Below, piece by piece: positions 30,701-37,933 of a DNA stretch of 39,517 bases (within the stretch, counting starts at the first letter, position 1; each line of letters starts with the position of its first letter). Both the position numbers and the translations under genes were made by a program. This DNA comes from a virus, in IMG/VR virus record IMGVR_UViG_3300009154_000109, positions 1 to 39,517 of that record. One strand, given 5' to 3'. The notes below the pieces were generated by a model. The model made no database searches. It was not told where the DNA came from and worked only from the letters and a program-made list of their open reading frames with translations.

Positions 30701-32673
30701 AGCATATCTCTAGCAAGTTTTAGTGTTCTATTTGTTTCTTCTGTGTAAACAATTTTGTTTCCTCTTGCTATAGCATTTGCCGCTTGTCTTCTAAGACTTT
30801 CTGTATTTTTTACCTGTTTTTTAATAACACCATATATGTCATCTAAACCATCAGAAGGAAAATCAACTAATTTTCCACTTGTAGGGTCTTTAATATCTGG
30901 AATTTTTACTTTTCCTTTTGAAATTTCAGTTATAATTTCTGCATCTGTAAGTGTTTTACCAGCCGCTTTTTCTAAAGTATCTTTTGCTGCTTTCCATTGT
31001 AATTGCAAATCACCACTAAGATTTCCGTGGATATCAAATGCGTATTTGTTTTTTGTAATATTTTCTATACTAGCAATTGCTTTAAACTTTTTTGCTTCAT
31101 CTAATTTTCTAAATAAACCAAAATCTGCTTTTGTTGTTTTTGCAATAAGTTTTAATAATTTAGCACCCTTTCCCAAAACAAGTGTTGGGTCAACAAATGT
31201 TGTTAATGGTACACCGGCACGAGGGTCATAGTTTTTATCTCCAAAATATCCGTGTTCTAAACCATGTTGAAGCGTTGCATCGTATTTAATTGCCTCATTA
31301 AATCTTCCAATTGCAGATGTATAATATGAATCCTGCAAAGATTTGTTTGTTGTTGCAAATGTGTACATGCCACCAACAGCACTTTCTGCTAGAGCAGACC
31401 AAGAATTTGGGTCTGTTGAATGAAGCATTTGACCAAGTTGACCAACTGAATTCATAGCAGCAGATACAAATGTAAGACCTGTATTCCAACCTTCTGAGTC
31501 TTCTGCTATTCCTCCATCTGCTTTTATAGCATCAAATGCAGCAATCATTTCTCTATGCAGTTTTGGCATTTCTGATGCATAGTTTGCAGGGTCTATTAAT
31601 TTAAAATCTTCTTCTGATAATTGTTCTGCACCTTTTGTTCTTAAAAGTAAATCAAGTTTTGAACCAGGAGTCCAGTTCTTTGTTGGACTTTCTGCACCTT
31701 CATAATTTTGATTTGCTGATTTTATTGCTTTAATTGCTGCTAGAAATTTTTGTTTTCTTTCTAATTTATATCCAGTTGGCTCTATATAATCACCAGCCCA
31801 TTCAATTTGTGGGTCTGCCAATGTTTGTACCATTCCAGTACCCGCTTTACATAAATCTCCAATAATTAAATCACCAATTTTAAATGCACCGTCAATTAAA
31901 CTTGGACTTGTATCTACCAAATATTTTCTGTATTCATCAAATTTTCTTCTATCTGCTGGGTCATCTGGATTTAATCCTCTATTTTGAGAATGAAGAGTTT
32001 GTACTAGGTTTGAAATGTGGTCCGGTGCATTTTTTACATCTTCTCCAAATTTTTCTTTAACTGCATCAGCAACGCTCATACCTGCGTTAATACTATTTTT
32101 GTTTCCTCCGTGTTTTACAAAAAAATCATATTCTGAACGACTTTTAATAATACCATTTATTGCAAGATGGTATCCAAGAAATTCTGCATCTGCATTAAGA
32201 AGTTCTGGCGATGCTTTAAATAATTTTGCAGTAATAGGATTATCAATATATTGCTTTGTATAAAATTCAGCCCTATTTGTGTCTCTTATTTGACCTGCTG
32301 TAATTTCTGCATCTGAATTACCAAAATCTGTTAGCCATTTTGCGTATCCACCAACACCTTGACTATATGTAGTTTCTCTTTTTCTATTTTTAATTGCTAA
32401 TGCACTTTTAAATACACCTAATGTTTTTCTTCCATTATCAGTATTTGATAATGTAGCCATTGTTTTTTGAAACTTTGGACTTGATATAATAGAATCATCT
32501 GTTTCAACCCATGGGTCTGCACCTTCAAATGTAATACTATCTGCTGGCTTATATCCAGATTTTTGTGAACTTGAAGCGTTATTATTATTAGACGCTACCG
32601 CTGCAGTTGCATCTCTTTGCCTAATAATAGGTTCTGCAAGTGTTTCTGGTTGTATAACAGGTGTTGTAGCCAT
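24751..32673 (-). CDS. Giant internal virion protein (2640 aa), probable DNA-ejection/polyvalent protein
   Basis: At 2640 residues it takes up a fifth of the window. No lysozyme motif, signal peptide or clear membrane bundle was seen. Charged helical regions alternate with Gly/Asn-rich ones. Around residue 1358 the segment TVYEELNHALF, with a later NLEPAIMEIFAAMYK, resembles the zinc peptidase helix and downstream Glu found in large phage polyvalent proteins, but the first His is replaced by Glu, so it is probably inactive. A late IMFARSNP and basic C-terminus also occur in such proteins. The gene is more AT-rich than head genes. It likely enters the cell with DNA, as T7 gp16 does. Confidence 0.75.
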   Translation of the reverse strand: MATTPVIQPETLAEPIIRQRDATAAVASNNNNASSSQKSGYKPADSITFEGADPWVETDDSIISSPKFQKTMATLSNTDNGRKTLGVFKSALAIKNRKRETTYSQGVGGYAKWLTDFGNSDAEITAGQIRDTNRAEFYTKQYIDNPITAKLFKASPELLNADAEFLGYHLAINGIIKSRSEYDFFVKHGGNKNSINAGMSVADAVKEKFGEDVKNAPDHISNLVQTLHSQNRGLNPDDPADRRKFDEYRKYLVDTSPSLIDGAFKIGDLIIGDLCKAGTGMVQTLADPQIEWAGDYIEPTGYKLERKQKFLAAIKAIKSANQNYEGAESPTKNWTPGSKLDLLLRTKGAEQLSEEDFKLIDPANYASEMPKLHREMIAAFDAIKADGGIAEDSEGWNTGLTFVSAAMNSVGQLGQMLHSTDPNSWSALAESAVGGMYTFATTNKSLQDSYYTSAIGRFNEAIKYDATLQHGLEHGYFGDKNYDPRAGVPLTTFVDPTLVLGKGAKLLKLIAKTTKADFGLFRKLDEAKKFKAIASIENITKNKYAFDIHGNLSGDLQLQWKAAKDTLEKAAGKTLTDAEIITEISKGKVKIPDIKDPTSGKLVDFPSDGLDDIYGVIKKQVKNTESLRRQAANAIARGNKIVYTEETNRTLKLARDMLHEAQNKAYQAHMEFMEGPWKAWVDGGSVGPEPKGPPLTAQINWDNVSDAKVYQAIREGKVNFHPIEHFPVLGDGTVSLTKVPLTKASWARMVFDAQREVGNQWLKLDLTDLAGFERAGAIPFELKYTAMSKIAGGLGWASGNVKNWLTWWDESVTANLPKGVEPGAFIAGGRTETSAVQIATVRSEQNMFKTITKVAQIKSLLELTSAVLDTGEFLSDFIAADGKISMFKSTGLGMYYNYGKRLEELSRIKAQIVGVVEKEKLIADLTARGQSTKHIVIDELDKQVHRAWVQGNESALKKAGVAGKGGVEGALKRIDEESAKLESKMICAKYVHGWTAAGVLSAVDWGTGLASQGLMNEAIAHIGTSQSGVGLGGAVTMGAMDKSIDWVRTNGSRQATIRERTNKDIYEIVTRLDGMDPVQQMNFVKLIKRAKDEGQAMGKDRIPEVGDAHTARMIASLLYTMKATGGNVEIHDKHVNMGIMRIMQSTSYFDPATQADLVNKLIEQANKYGLTGDEALNYAQKLIDNGRENVLSGNRIGKIAEEIELLNGQKQKLTNETNKDLYQYEQGVRKVAERLGIDITKFHIDENNNITVAGKPLPPLQQKQLDQITSLTKEYARVRDQRIANNIAINGVNEKIANLEQERIDHQRVSSVVDYRPGEIVHNAQTNTTAQNWGGGVTLLEQNGKTRVLFDDKVDISTVYEELNHALFYTDAMKTIKPRILESLFGKWELNKSGQWVNTQAPFIDISLVDKFVDVYASGLDKDAGMMFKAQYEVGKKQFSTNPADFRNLEPAIMEIFAAMYKGRMSTLDPHMGRSDQFGSSYKGSIEQSPIIVGKGPGEIFRKLTTGSLTLNELVRHFTGQERAANMAELSRMTPAQQATYAETIAGATKLLTVFGVGGLYDLMFKANRVQALKDMGMMPRGNQSADPARFWETGKLYDYQSGQMIEIDPRFQHIVDSMINITRNVNFKKDMNAIASSFTIFSNIGDNSDAAKTQRISWAMATGNTHWLEKGPDGKFNGNLVGPIPELIYKDNVQTATLFNRIIDGGTGRGDGVTPSDLFFGFNLTDDVKGANKRMLVGVADKRQLNRLVSYITDMQGNLNQNAMTEMNNLVTFMTAIADSNPFDPEATSPGLTRTFVGEYAGNTEQLFIDSTEKSKANGARLRVFTPVQIFVRDTFTDVHGNTLKSPVKVSYAYVIDEQQRIQRIDDAYKGLLVDKNGSPFFKKGEVRRFFGTPENFSRCMDLVLTNYAKGGSPVKSNPNHFVPERSWEVLLPEAGGNPTVAKHMADIVNRVIGVPGKNYFEMLDLADQEVKGTLTEEGLNRLEELRKNPPVPKAGDRAFGALQDRANPIGERAMGSQNNIWTMIRLDRFQGEIVPSGKSVPWTQYSNGYASVNFSANTWKPVEMHTEAGQGVLKNIPIVSGKNTIIQGVVTHEMTGMNIVQLSKNKGKDVSFMIYDSNNKLIFDGSGLSNGGITSFDEAIKHAETYAANKVQRPDFNNPIEKSLHEHGFVPVGITQNGPARNTFASSDGKYILTSVQNGTQSTKYTLIDNVSGIPLVSDIHLGFDITNQPDISNVKAAIIMAETGNFVNFKIEESRIEGLNQEWVNGHNLSEWTPIIRPDGRKEAKGIMFARSNPVYYDFKRKLIQSTGHANALKILEKMKQELGVDAIENDFSAITKDKTGQATSTGVTIKWIQEFVGKHNWDLEQMSKNAFADIKADEARTRASLLVADGTVIPAHKPETNALKRGKNDPLVTVTSKPENPIVKGDLDIETSTAFDVATRDRAKEVEQQRQTQQQDIGYAHEELSRLVEWAKTLQNLQSHYNEQASKIPKILVSGENANPIIEQMVANKLDQMGMHQNSIVGAWVAGTGHTIVQAMFPKKQSLWGFKIKTNNIQFQKPNAKTPPIGFNQSHAIFYVFTPSGVIVGQARTMQEAQTLAAEEEKKNEKVTKEIIAEVNPPQNRPKYPATPSRVVPQRR

Positions 32674-32678
32674 TCAGT

Positions 32679-32710
32679 TCAATCTTACTATATTTTGATA
32701 AATTGCAAGC
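32679..32710 (-). promoter_or_regulatory. Promoter candidate before the giant virion gene
   Basis: On the minus strand GCTTG (32710-32706) is followed after 14 bases by ATAGTAAGATTGA (32691-32679), the same plan as before the scaffold gene at 3189-3220. TTGCAA would be the -35 box and TAAGAT the -10 box (15-base spacing). Transcription would begin a few bases before the ATG at 32673. Confidence 0.45.
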
Positions 32711-32721
32711 AAAAACACCTA

Positions 32722-35700
32722 TTATTGTGGAGTTGTAGGTATCATTGAGTCAAGTACACTATGAGTTAATTGTCTTGCATCTTTAAGACTTTGTTCACTT
32801 GCATTATTTCTCTTAAGTCTGTCGTAATTAGATTCATTTTCACTAAACACATTATACATTTTCTCAATTTCTTCTTTTGTAATTTTTCTTCCAATTGCAT
32901 CACCAAGTTGTTTATTATACATTTCAACCGCTTGTGGTGTTAATTCCATACCAGCAGCCATCATGTTTTTATGATTAACTAATACGCTCATTAAAGCAAG
33001 ATTTTGATATCTTCTTACATTTCTCTTATCAATTGATAATAGGTCATTTGGATTAGGTATTAAGTCATTTAATAACTCTTGTTCATAATTTGATGGATTA
33101 CCACCACCAACTGCCTCTTTTCTGTATGCAGACTTTAATTGTGATAAAGCCCATGTAATTGTATTGTTTTCATCTCCCATGATTTTTGTATATGCAGATG
33201 TACCAATTCCTTTACTTGCTAACATTTTTGCAACCCTAGACAATGCTTGAATTGCCGGGAATCCTTGTCTGTAAGCACCTAACGACTCTGTAACTGTCTT
33301 TTTCTGTTCTGGAGTTATTGCAAATTGTGCCAATGATTGAATATTTTTGTATTTTCCATTTTTAATAGAAAGATTAATATTTTCTCTAACTCCAATTCTT
33401 TTATTAATAAATAGCGGTCTTCCATATGAATCAAGTACAGGTTTACCCTTTGAATCCATTTGAGGAATTTGAATTAACTTTCCTGAGTCTTGTTTAAGTG
33501 CTGGAGACTGATAACCTTGGAATTGATTTAAACTTTCTAAGTTATAACCAGGGAATCCTTGTGCAAGTTCTATTGCTCTATCTACTGCTTTAGAATCTGA
33601 TAATTCTGACGCAGCAACTTCATTATTTGCTTTGATTATTTGCATTTGTGCTTCAACAAGTTTATTATATGAATTTTGATTATCAATTATATTTTGTTGT
33701 GTTGCTCTTTGAGAATTGCTAAGAGATGTAAGACTTTGAACTTGTTTTACCATTCCATCAAGTTCTCTTACTAAACTTTTTTGTGTATCTGGGTCATCAA
33801 CAGACGCTTTAATTTTTTCCTCAGTTGTAGCAATTTTTTCAGTTAAATCAGCAATTTGTGGTGTTATTTTATCGTCTTCTGCTTTAAATTCTACAACTTT
33901 AGGTGCATTTGCTACTAATCTAGTAATATTGTCTGTTGCTTGTTGAATCAATTTAGTTCTTCCGCCACCATCGCTTGTATCAATATCAACACCTGTTGAT
34001 AAAGCACTTCTTCCAGTAGCCCAAAACTCGTTTGGTTCTGAACCAAAATCTTTTCTAAACATTTCAGAAATTAAATCTGCATTTTGATTATATTTTCCTG
34101 TTGCTTCACTTTCCTCAATATCTCTAACAAGTTTCCATGCTTTTGATAATTTTCCAAGTTGCATTGAATTTCCTGCATGATTAAAAATGGTACCAGCGGC
34201 AATTTCATCATTAACCTCAGTTTTAACATTTGAAAGCATTTCTGGATGTTTATTTAATACCCATGTAGCAAATTCAAGTTTTCTATTATGTGCAACATAT
34301 TCTGGTCCTGTTACATTTGGGTTAATTACAGTTGTAAATACTCCAGTATCTTTATTGTGCAAAATAGTCGATTGCATTGTTGCACCATTTTTATTTTTAA
34401 GACCAGAAGTTGTTCCATTTAAAATAGCACCATCTAATTCAGATGGAACTGGTGCTTCGTTTCCTTCATATGTTGGGTTTCCGTCTTGGTCAACACCAGT
34501 CTGAGTTCCAACTGGCTGAGACATTGGATTTAAATTATTATAAGTGCTAAGTTGTGGTCCTGTTTTGCTACCAGTTGGGTCGTCTACGCTTGGTATATCA
34601 AAAATAGATACAGGACCTCCAGTTGTAGTTGCAGGTGCTGGTTGTTGGAGTTTTCTTTCTTTTGCTAATTCTTCATCATAAATTGTTTTTAAATCATCAG
34701 GTCCCCTAAAATTCACAGGTATTCTATCGTATATTGCTCTTGCGTTAGTCATTGCTCTTGCTTCAATACGAGCGTTTAATTTTGCTGTTGCTTCATCTTC
34801 TGCCTTTTTTTTAGCAACTAATGCAGATTGTGCTGCTTGTTCGGGTGTTTGACCCATTAACTTTGTTTGTTCTTCATCAATTAAAGTTTGCAATCTTTCT
34901 GATGCTCTTCCTGGTGTTCCGCCTTCTGCCCTAAATCTTGCTAATGCATTTGCGTATGCTTTTTCTGATAATTCTTTTCTTAGTCTTGCCGGTTCTTCAG
35001 CAGCATATTTATCTGCATCAGTTGCATTTAAATTAGTACCTGTTTGAGTTGTTTTTCCTTTTAGTAAATCTCCAAATGTTGGTTGGCTTGGACCTTTTGC
35101 TGGTACAAATGGCAATTCTGTAGTAGCAGGTGCTACTGCAGGTGCAGGTGAACCATACCCGCCATTACTTGTAGGAGGAGCATATCTTTGAGTTGTTTCT
35201 GATGTAACCGATGATTGACTTCCTGCTCGTGGTCTTCCACTTAAATTGTTACCAAAATTGTTTGCATGGTTTAGGTATTGAGCACCAATAGCATTTACAC
35301 TTGCTTGTGCAGTTGCAACTTGTTGAATAAGTGCAAGTCTTTCTGCTTCTGGTAGTTTTTTCTTAGGGTCTTTTTCGTTCTTGTCATCAATAAGTTTATT
35401 ATTTAATTGAGTATAATTTGACCGTGCAATTTTAAGAGACTCAGAAAACACAGTCATTTTTTCCTTCTGTGTATTCAACTGAAGTGTTTTATAATCTACA
35501 TCATCTTTGTTAGCAATTTTATCTGCTTCATTCTGCAATTTTAATGTTTCATTTGCTGTTTTTTTGTAATCAAGTTCTCTGTCTGCACTTTTTTCTGATG
35601 CAGTCATTGCCATCTTTTGTCTTTCAAGTGAAAGTTGATTTGCTTGATTTTCTTGGTCTGCCCTTAACTTAGCAGCGGTAGCAAATGACTCTAAATAACC

Positions 35701-35793
35701 AGAAGGAAGTACTGGAACTTGCTCCTGGGTATATCTAGCAAATAAGTTCGAAGTTTTAGGGTCTGGTGCTGAAAAAATTGGTTCTTGTGGCAT
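32722..35793 (-). CDS. Large coiled-coil internal virion protein (1023 aa)
   Basis: This protein is highly helical and Gln/Ala/Lys-rich with long coiled-coil stretches (residues about 40-165 and 610-720) and a Pro/Thr/Gly-rich part at about 190-240 and 385-460. There is no membrane segment or catalytic motif. The order (small Gln-rich protein, this gene, giant protein) parallels the T7 gp14-gp15-gp16 set of internal core proteins which form the ejection channel, so a gp15-like role is inferred. The gap to the next gene holds a promoter candidate. There is no Shine-Dalgarno. Confidence 0.7.
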   Translation of the reverse strand: MPQEPIFSAPDPKTSNLFARYTQEQVPVLPSGYLESFATAAKLRADQENQANQLSLERQKMAMTASEKSADRELDYKKTANETLKLQNEADKIANKDDVDYKTLQLNTQKEKMTVFSESLKIARSNYTQLNNKLIDDKNEKDPKKKLPEAERLALIQQVATAQASVNAIGAQYLNHANNFGNNLSGRPRAGSQSSVTSETTQRYAPPTSNGGYGSPAPAVAPATTELPFVPAKGPSQPTFGDLLKGKTTQTGTNLNATDADKYAAEEPARLRKELSEKAYANALARFRAEGGTPGRASERLQTLIDEEQTKLMGQTPEQAAQSALVAKKKAEDEATAKLNARIEARAMTNARAIYDRIPVNFRGPDDLKTIYDEELAKERKLQQPAPATTTGGPVSIFDIPSVDDPTGSKTGPQLSTYNNLNPMSQPVGTQTGVDQDGNPTYEGNEAPVPSELDGAILNGTTSGLKNKNGATMQSTILHNKDTGVFTTVINPNVTGPEYVAHNRKLEFATWVLNKHPEMLSNVKTEVNDEIAAGTIFNHAGNSMQLGKLSKAWKLVRDIEESEATGKYNQNADLISEMFRKDFGSEPNEFWATGRSALSTGVDIDTSDGGGRTKLIQQATDNITRLVANAPKVVEFKAEDDKITPQIADLTEKIATTEEKIKASVDDPDTQKSLVRELDGMVKQVQSLTSLSNSQRATQQNIIDNQNSYNKLVEAQMQIIKANNEVAASELSDSKAVDRAIELAQGFPGYNLESLNQFQGYQSPALKQDSGKLIQIPQMDSKGKPVLDSYGRPLFINKRIGVRENINLSIKNGKYKNIQSLAQFAITPEQKKTVTESLGAYRQGFPAIQALSRVAKMLASKGIGTSAYTKIMGDENNTITWALSQLKSAYRKEAVGGGNPSNYEQELLNDLIPNPNDLLSIDKRNVRRYQNLALMSVLVNHKNMMAAGMELTPQAVEMYNKQLGDAIGRKITKEEIEKMYNVFSENESNYDRLKRNNASEQSLKDARQLTHSVLDSMIPTTPQ

Positions 35794-35806
35794 TGTTTAA
35801 AATTGT

Positions 35807-36901
35807 TTAGTAGCCGTGGTACCCAGTAGTCATTGTATTTAATCCTAGTAGTCCATTTGCAGGGTCGCCTCCAAGATATTGATTTTTACTATGGTTATTA
35901 ACTGGTGTGGTATATATACCATTTTTCCAGCCAGTACCAATTGTTTGTCCTGCTCCTCCTCCATGAAAAGCGTTTGGACCATACTGCCAATTTAATGCTT
36001 CGTATGCATAGTCTTGTTGCATTTGTGAATTTCTTAAGTTGGCAAAGTACTGAGATTCTGGAGATAACATCGAAGGTGCAAGTGCACCAAGTGCCTGATT
36101 AGCCATCTGTAATTGACCATATAAGCCCGCTTGTTGTGATGCCTGTAGGTTTGTATCGTAAATACTCTTAGAGCCCATCTCTTGAAGTTTTTGTGAATTA
36201 CCATAAGCAGATAGTGCTTGTGCTTGTCTTTCTTTAAGTCTTTGTTGACCGAGTTGATACGACTGAAGAACTTCTGCATCTGAGCCCTGTCTGCTAAAGT
36301 TTTGTCCTCTTGCTTCTTGGGCTGCTCGTGCTGATTGTTGAGCATATTGCTGGTCTTCCGCACTTAGCGACGAACCCATACGCAAACCAGACAATGCTTG
36401 TTGATTGATTTGGTCATACATACTGCGACCACCAGCATCCATAGCATTATATTGAGCACCAATAGCACCTCTCATTAAATTGCCTTGCATGCCAAGCATT
36501 TGATTAGAGTACTGATTTTGGAATTGATTAACACTATTCATCATTCCAGTTTGCATACCAAGTAGTCCTTTAACTTGACTTTCGTATTTATCAATAAAGT
36601 TTCCTTGAAGTTGACCCATCATACCTGCTTCAAGGTCCGATGCTTGACCTAAGTTAGTTGCCTGAATACCAAGAACACCAGATGTTAAATCGCCATATTG
36701 TTGAAGACCTGCACCAACATCATAGGATGGTTTTGGAATTGAAGTTGGTCTTCCACCTCCACCAAAACCTGGGTTGCTTCCAACTGCTGGTTTTCCGGGA
36801 TTTCCGCTATAACCTCCAAAAACTTGAGGGGTTTGGGGTGGTGGTAAAATTTGTGGACTTGCAATCGTTCTAGGTTGCAATGTCTGATGGTACAAAGGCA
36901 T
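35807..36901 (-). CDS. Gln/Gly-rich virion protein, gp14-like candidate
   Basis: This 364-aa protein starts with a Pro/Gly-rich part (residues 1-60), followed by Gln/Met/Ala-rich helices (FQNQYSNQMLGMQGNLM, QQYAQQSARAAQEARGQNF) and a Gly/Asn/Tyr-rich end. Such composition is common in small internal virion or ejection proteins. It lies directly ahead of the two large internal proteins. It has a strong promoter, with -35 in the stop of the tail fibre gene. Function is inferred from place and composition. Confidence 0.7.
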   Translation of the reverse strand: MPLYHQTLQPRTIASPQILPPPQTPQVFGGYSGNPGKPAVGSNPGFGGGGRPTSIPKPSYDVGAGLQQYGDLTSGVLGIQATNLGQASDLEAGMMGQLQGNFIDKYESQVKGLLGMQTGMMNSVNQFQNQYSNQMLGMQGNLMRGAIGAQYNAMDAGGRSMYDQINQQALSGLRMGSSLSAEDQQYAQQSARAAQEARGQNFSRQGSDAEVLQSYQLGQQRLKERQAQALSAYGNSQKLQEMGSKSIYDTNLQASQQAGLYGQLQMANQALGALAPSMLSPESQYFANLRNSQMQQDYAYEALNWQYGPNAFHGGGAGQTIGTGWKNGIYTTPVNNHSKNQYLGGDPANGLLGLNTMTTGYHGY

Positions 36902-36907
36902 GGTGTT

Positions 36908-36935
36908 TATATAGTTATAATGTTACAAATGTCAA
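36908..36935 (-). promoter_or_regulatory. Near-consensus promoter, -35 overlapping tail-fibre stop
   Basis: On the minus strand TTGACA (36935-36930) contains the TGA stop of the tail-fibre gene. TATATA (36913-36908) follows after 16 bases and the ATG at 36901 after six more. From -35 box to ATG is 28 bases, as at 5915 and 17908. A leaderless transcript is expected. Confidence 0.65.
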
Positions 36936-37930
36936 TACCCAATTGCCGTTACATATACATCTCCTGTGTATGAACCATTGGCGTTAGTAATCTTTGCCTT
37001 TTTCTTGCTAATTGAGGCACCGCCAATTTCCGTGAAACTTGCTGAATAGTTGTTGGCTGTTAAAATATCATTTCTGGCTCTACTTGCTGTAACAGATACC
37101 ATTTTAACTGGGTATTCAAGTTGGAATTCGACTTCAAGTGAACTTTGATTTGTAAATGTTAATTTTGACCATTGAATCAGGAATCCAGTAGAATTATCTT
37201 TAAAGTATCCAGTATTCTCGTTCATTGCTGGAACGGAGATAACATTTGGATTTGAACCAGTCTTTTGCTTAACTGCAAGTGTGTTGGCTACACCCCTTGT
37301 ATTCATTGCACTTGTCTGAATTGTTCCGTCGCTGTATTTAATACCACCAGAGCCGATACTTATGTTTGCAATTGTATCAGGTTCTACTCCAATGCCAACA
37401 TGACCAGCATTTGAAACTTTAAAGTTAGAGTTTATATTTAATGCAAGACCAGTACCTGTTTGTGTAATGTCAAGTGCTGGTGTATCTGCAGTAACAGTAA
37501 TTGTCTGTTTGGCTGTGAATAAGTTTTGGGCTACATCCGAAATGGAGGAATATTGGTTGTTATCTTCGCCAACCCAACTCAACTTGTCTGCTTTGATATA
37601 TAAATCACCTGATTCTGGGCTGGAAGGGTTGGTATCAGTACCAATGTTTAAACCCGCCTTAGTTGCCCTTGCAGGGGCATAAATCTTACCACTTGTGCCT
37701 GTTAATGCTTTTGTGAATAACGCAGTTACATTTGTCTTTTTAAGTGCATCGTCGCTTGCGTCATATACAATTGTAAGGTCGTTGTCTCCGTCAATAGACG
37801 CAGATGATAGTGAAGTTTGCTCTGAGATAATCCCCGGAAGGATTACGCTGTTGTTAACAATATTATTGAGTCTTTCGGCTGTTAACTGTTCGCCTATTTT
37901 AAAGACCTCTGGTGATTGTAATTGTGACAT
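36932..37930 (-). CDS. Tail fibre-like protein B, gp53-like C-terminus
   Basis: This 332-aa protein has an N-terminal tail-fibre start (FKIGEQLTAERLNNIVNNS), a shared domain with DLTIVYDAS (residues about 51-59) and GKIYAP (about 81-86), a middle SVGSGG-type repeat with DGTIQTS (about 200), and a C-terminal gp53-like tail-fibre domain, KDNSTGFLIQWSKLTF ... VYVTAIGY. It is paralogous to the neighbouring protein: same blocks in the same order. It is likely to form trimers and take part in host recognition. The stop is inside the next promoter. Confidence 0.8.
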   Translation of the reverse strand: MSQLQSPEVFKIGEQLTAERLNNIVNNSVILPGIISEQTSLSSASIDGDNDLTIVYDASDDALKKTNVTALFTKALTGTSGKIYAPARATKAGLNIGTDTNPSSPESGDLYIKADKLSWVGEDNNQYSSISDVAQNLFTAKQTITVTADTPALDITQTGTGLALNINSNFKVSNAGHVGIGVEPDTIANISIGSGGIKYSDGTIQTSAMNTRGVANTLAVKQKTGSNPNVISVPAMNENTGYFKDNSTGFLIQWSKLTFTNQSSLEVEFQLEYPVKMVSVTASRARNDILTANNYSASFTEIGGASISKKKAKITNANGSYTGDVYVTAIGY

Positions 37931-37933
37931 AAA

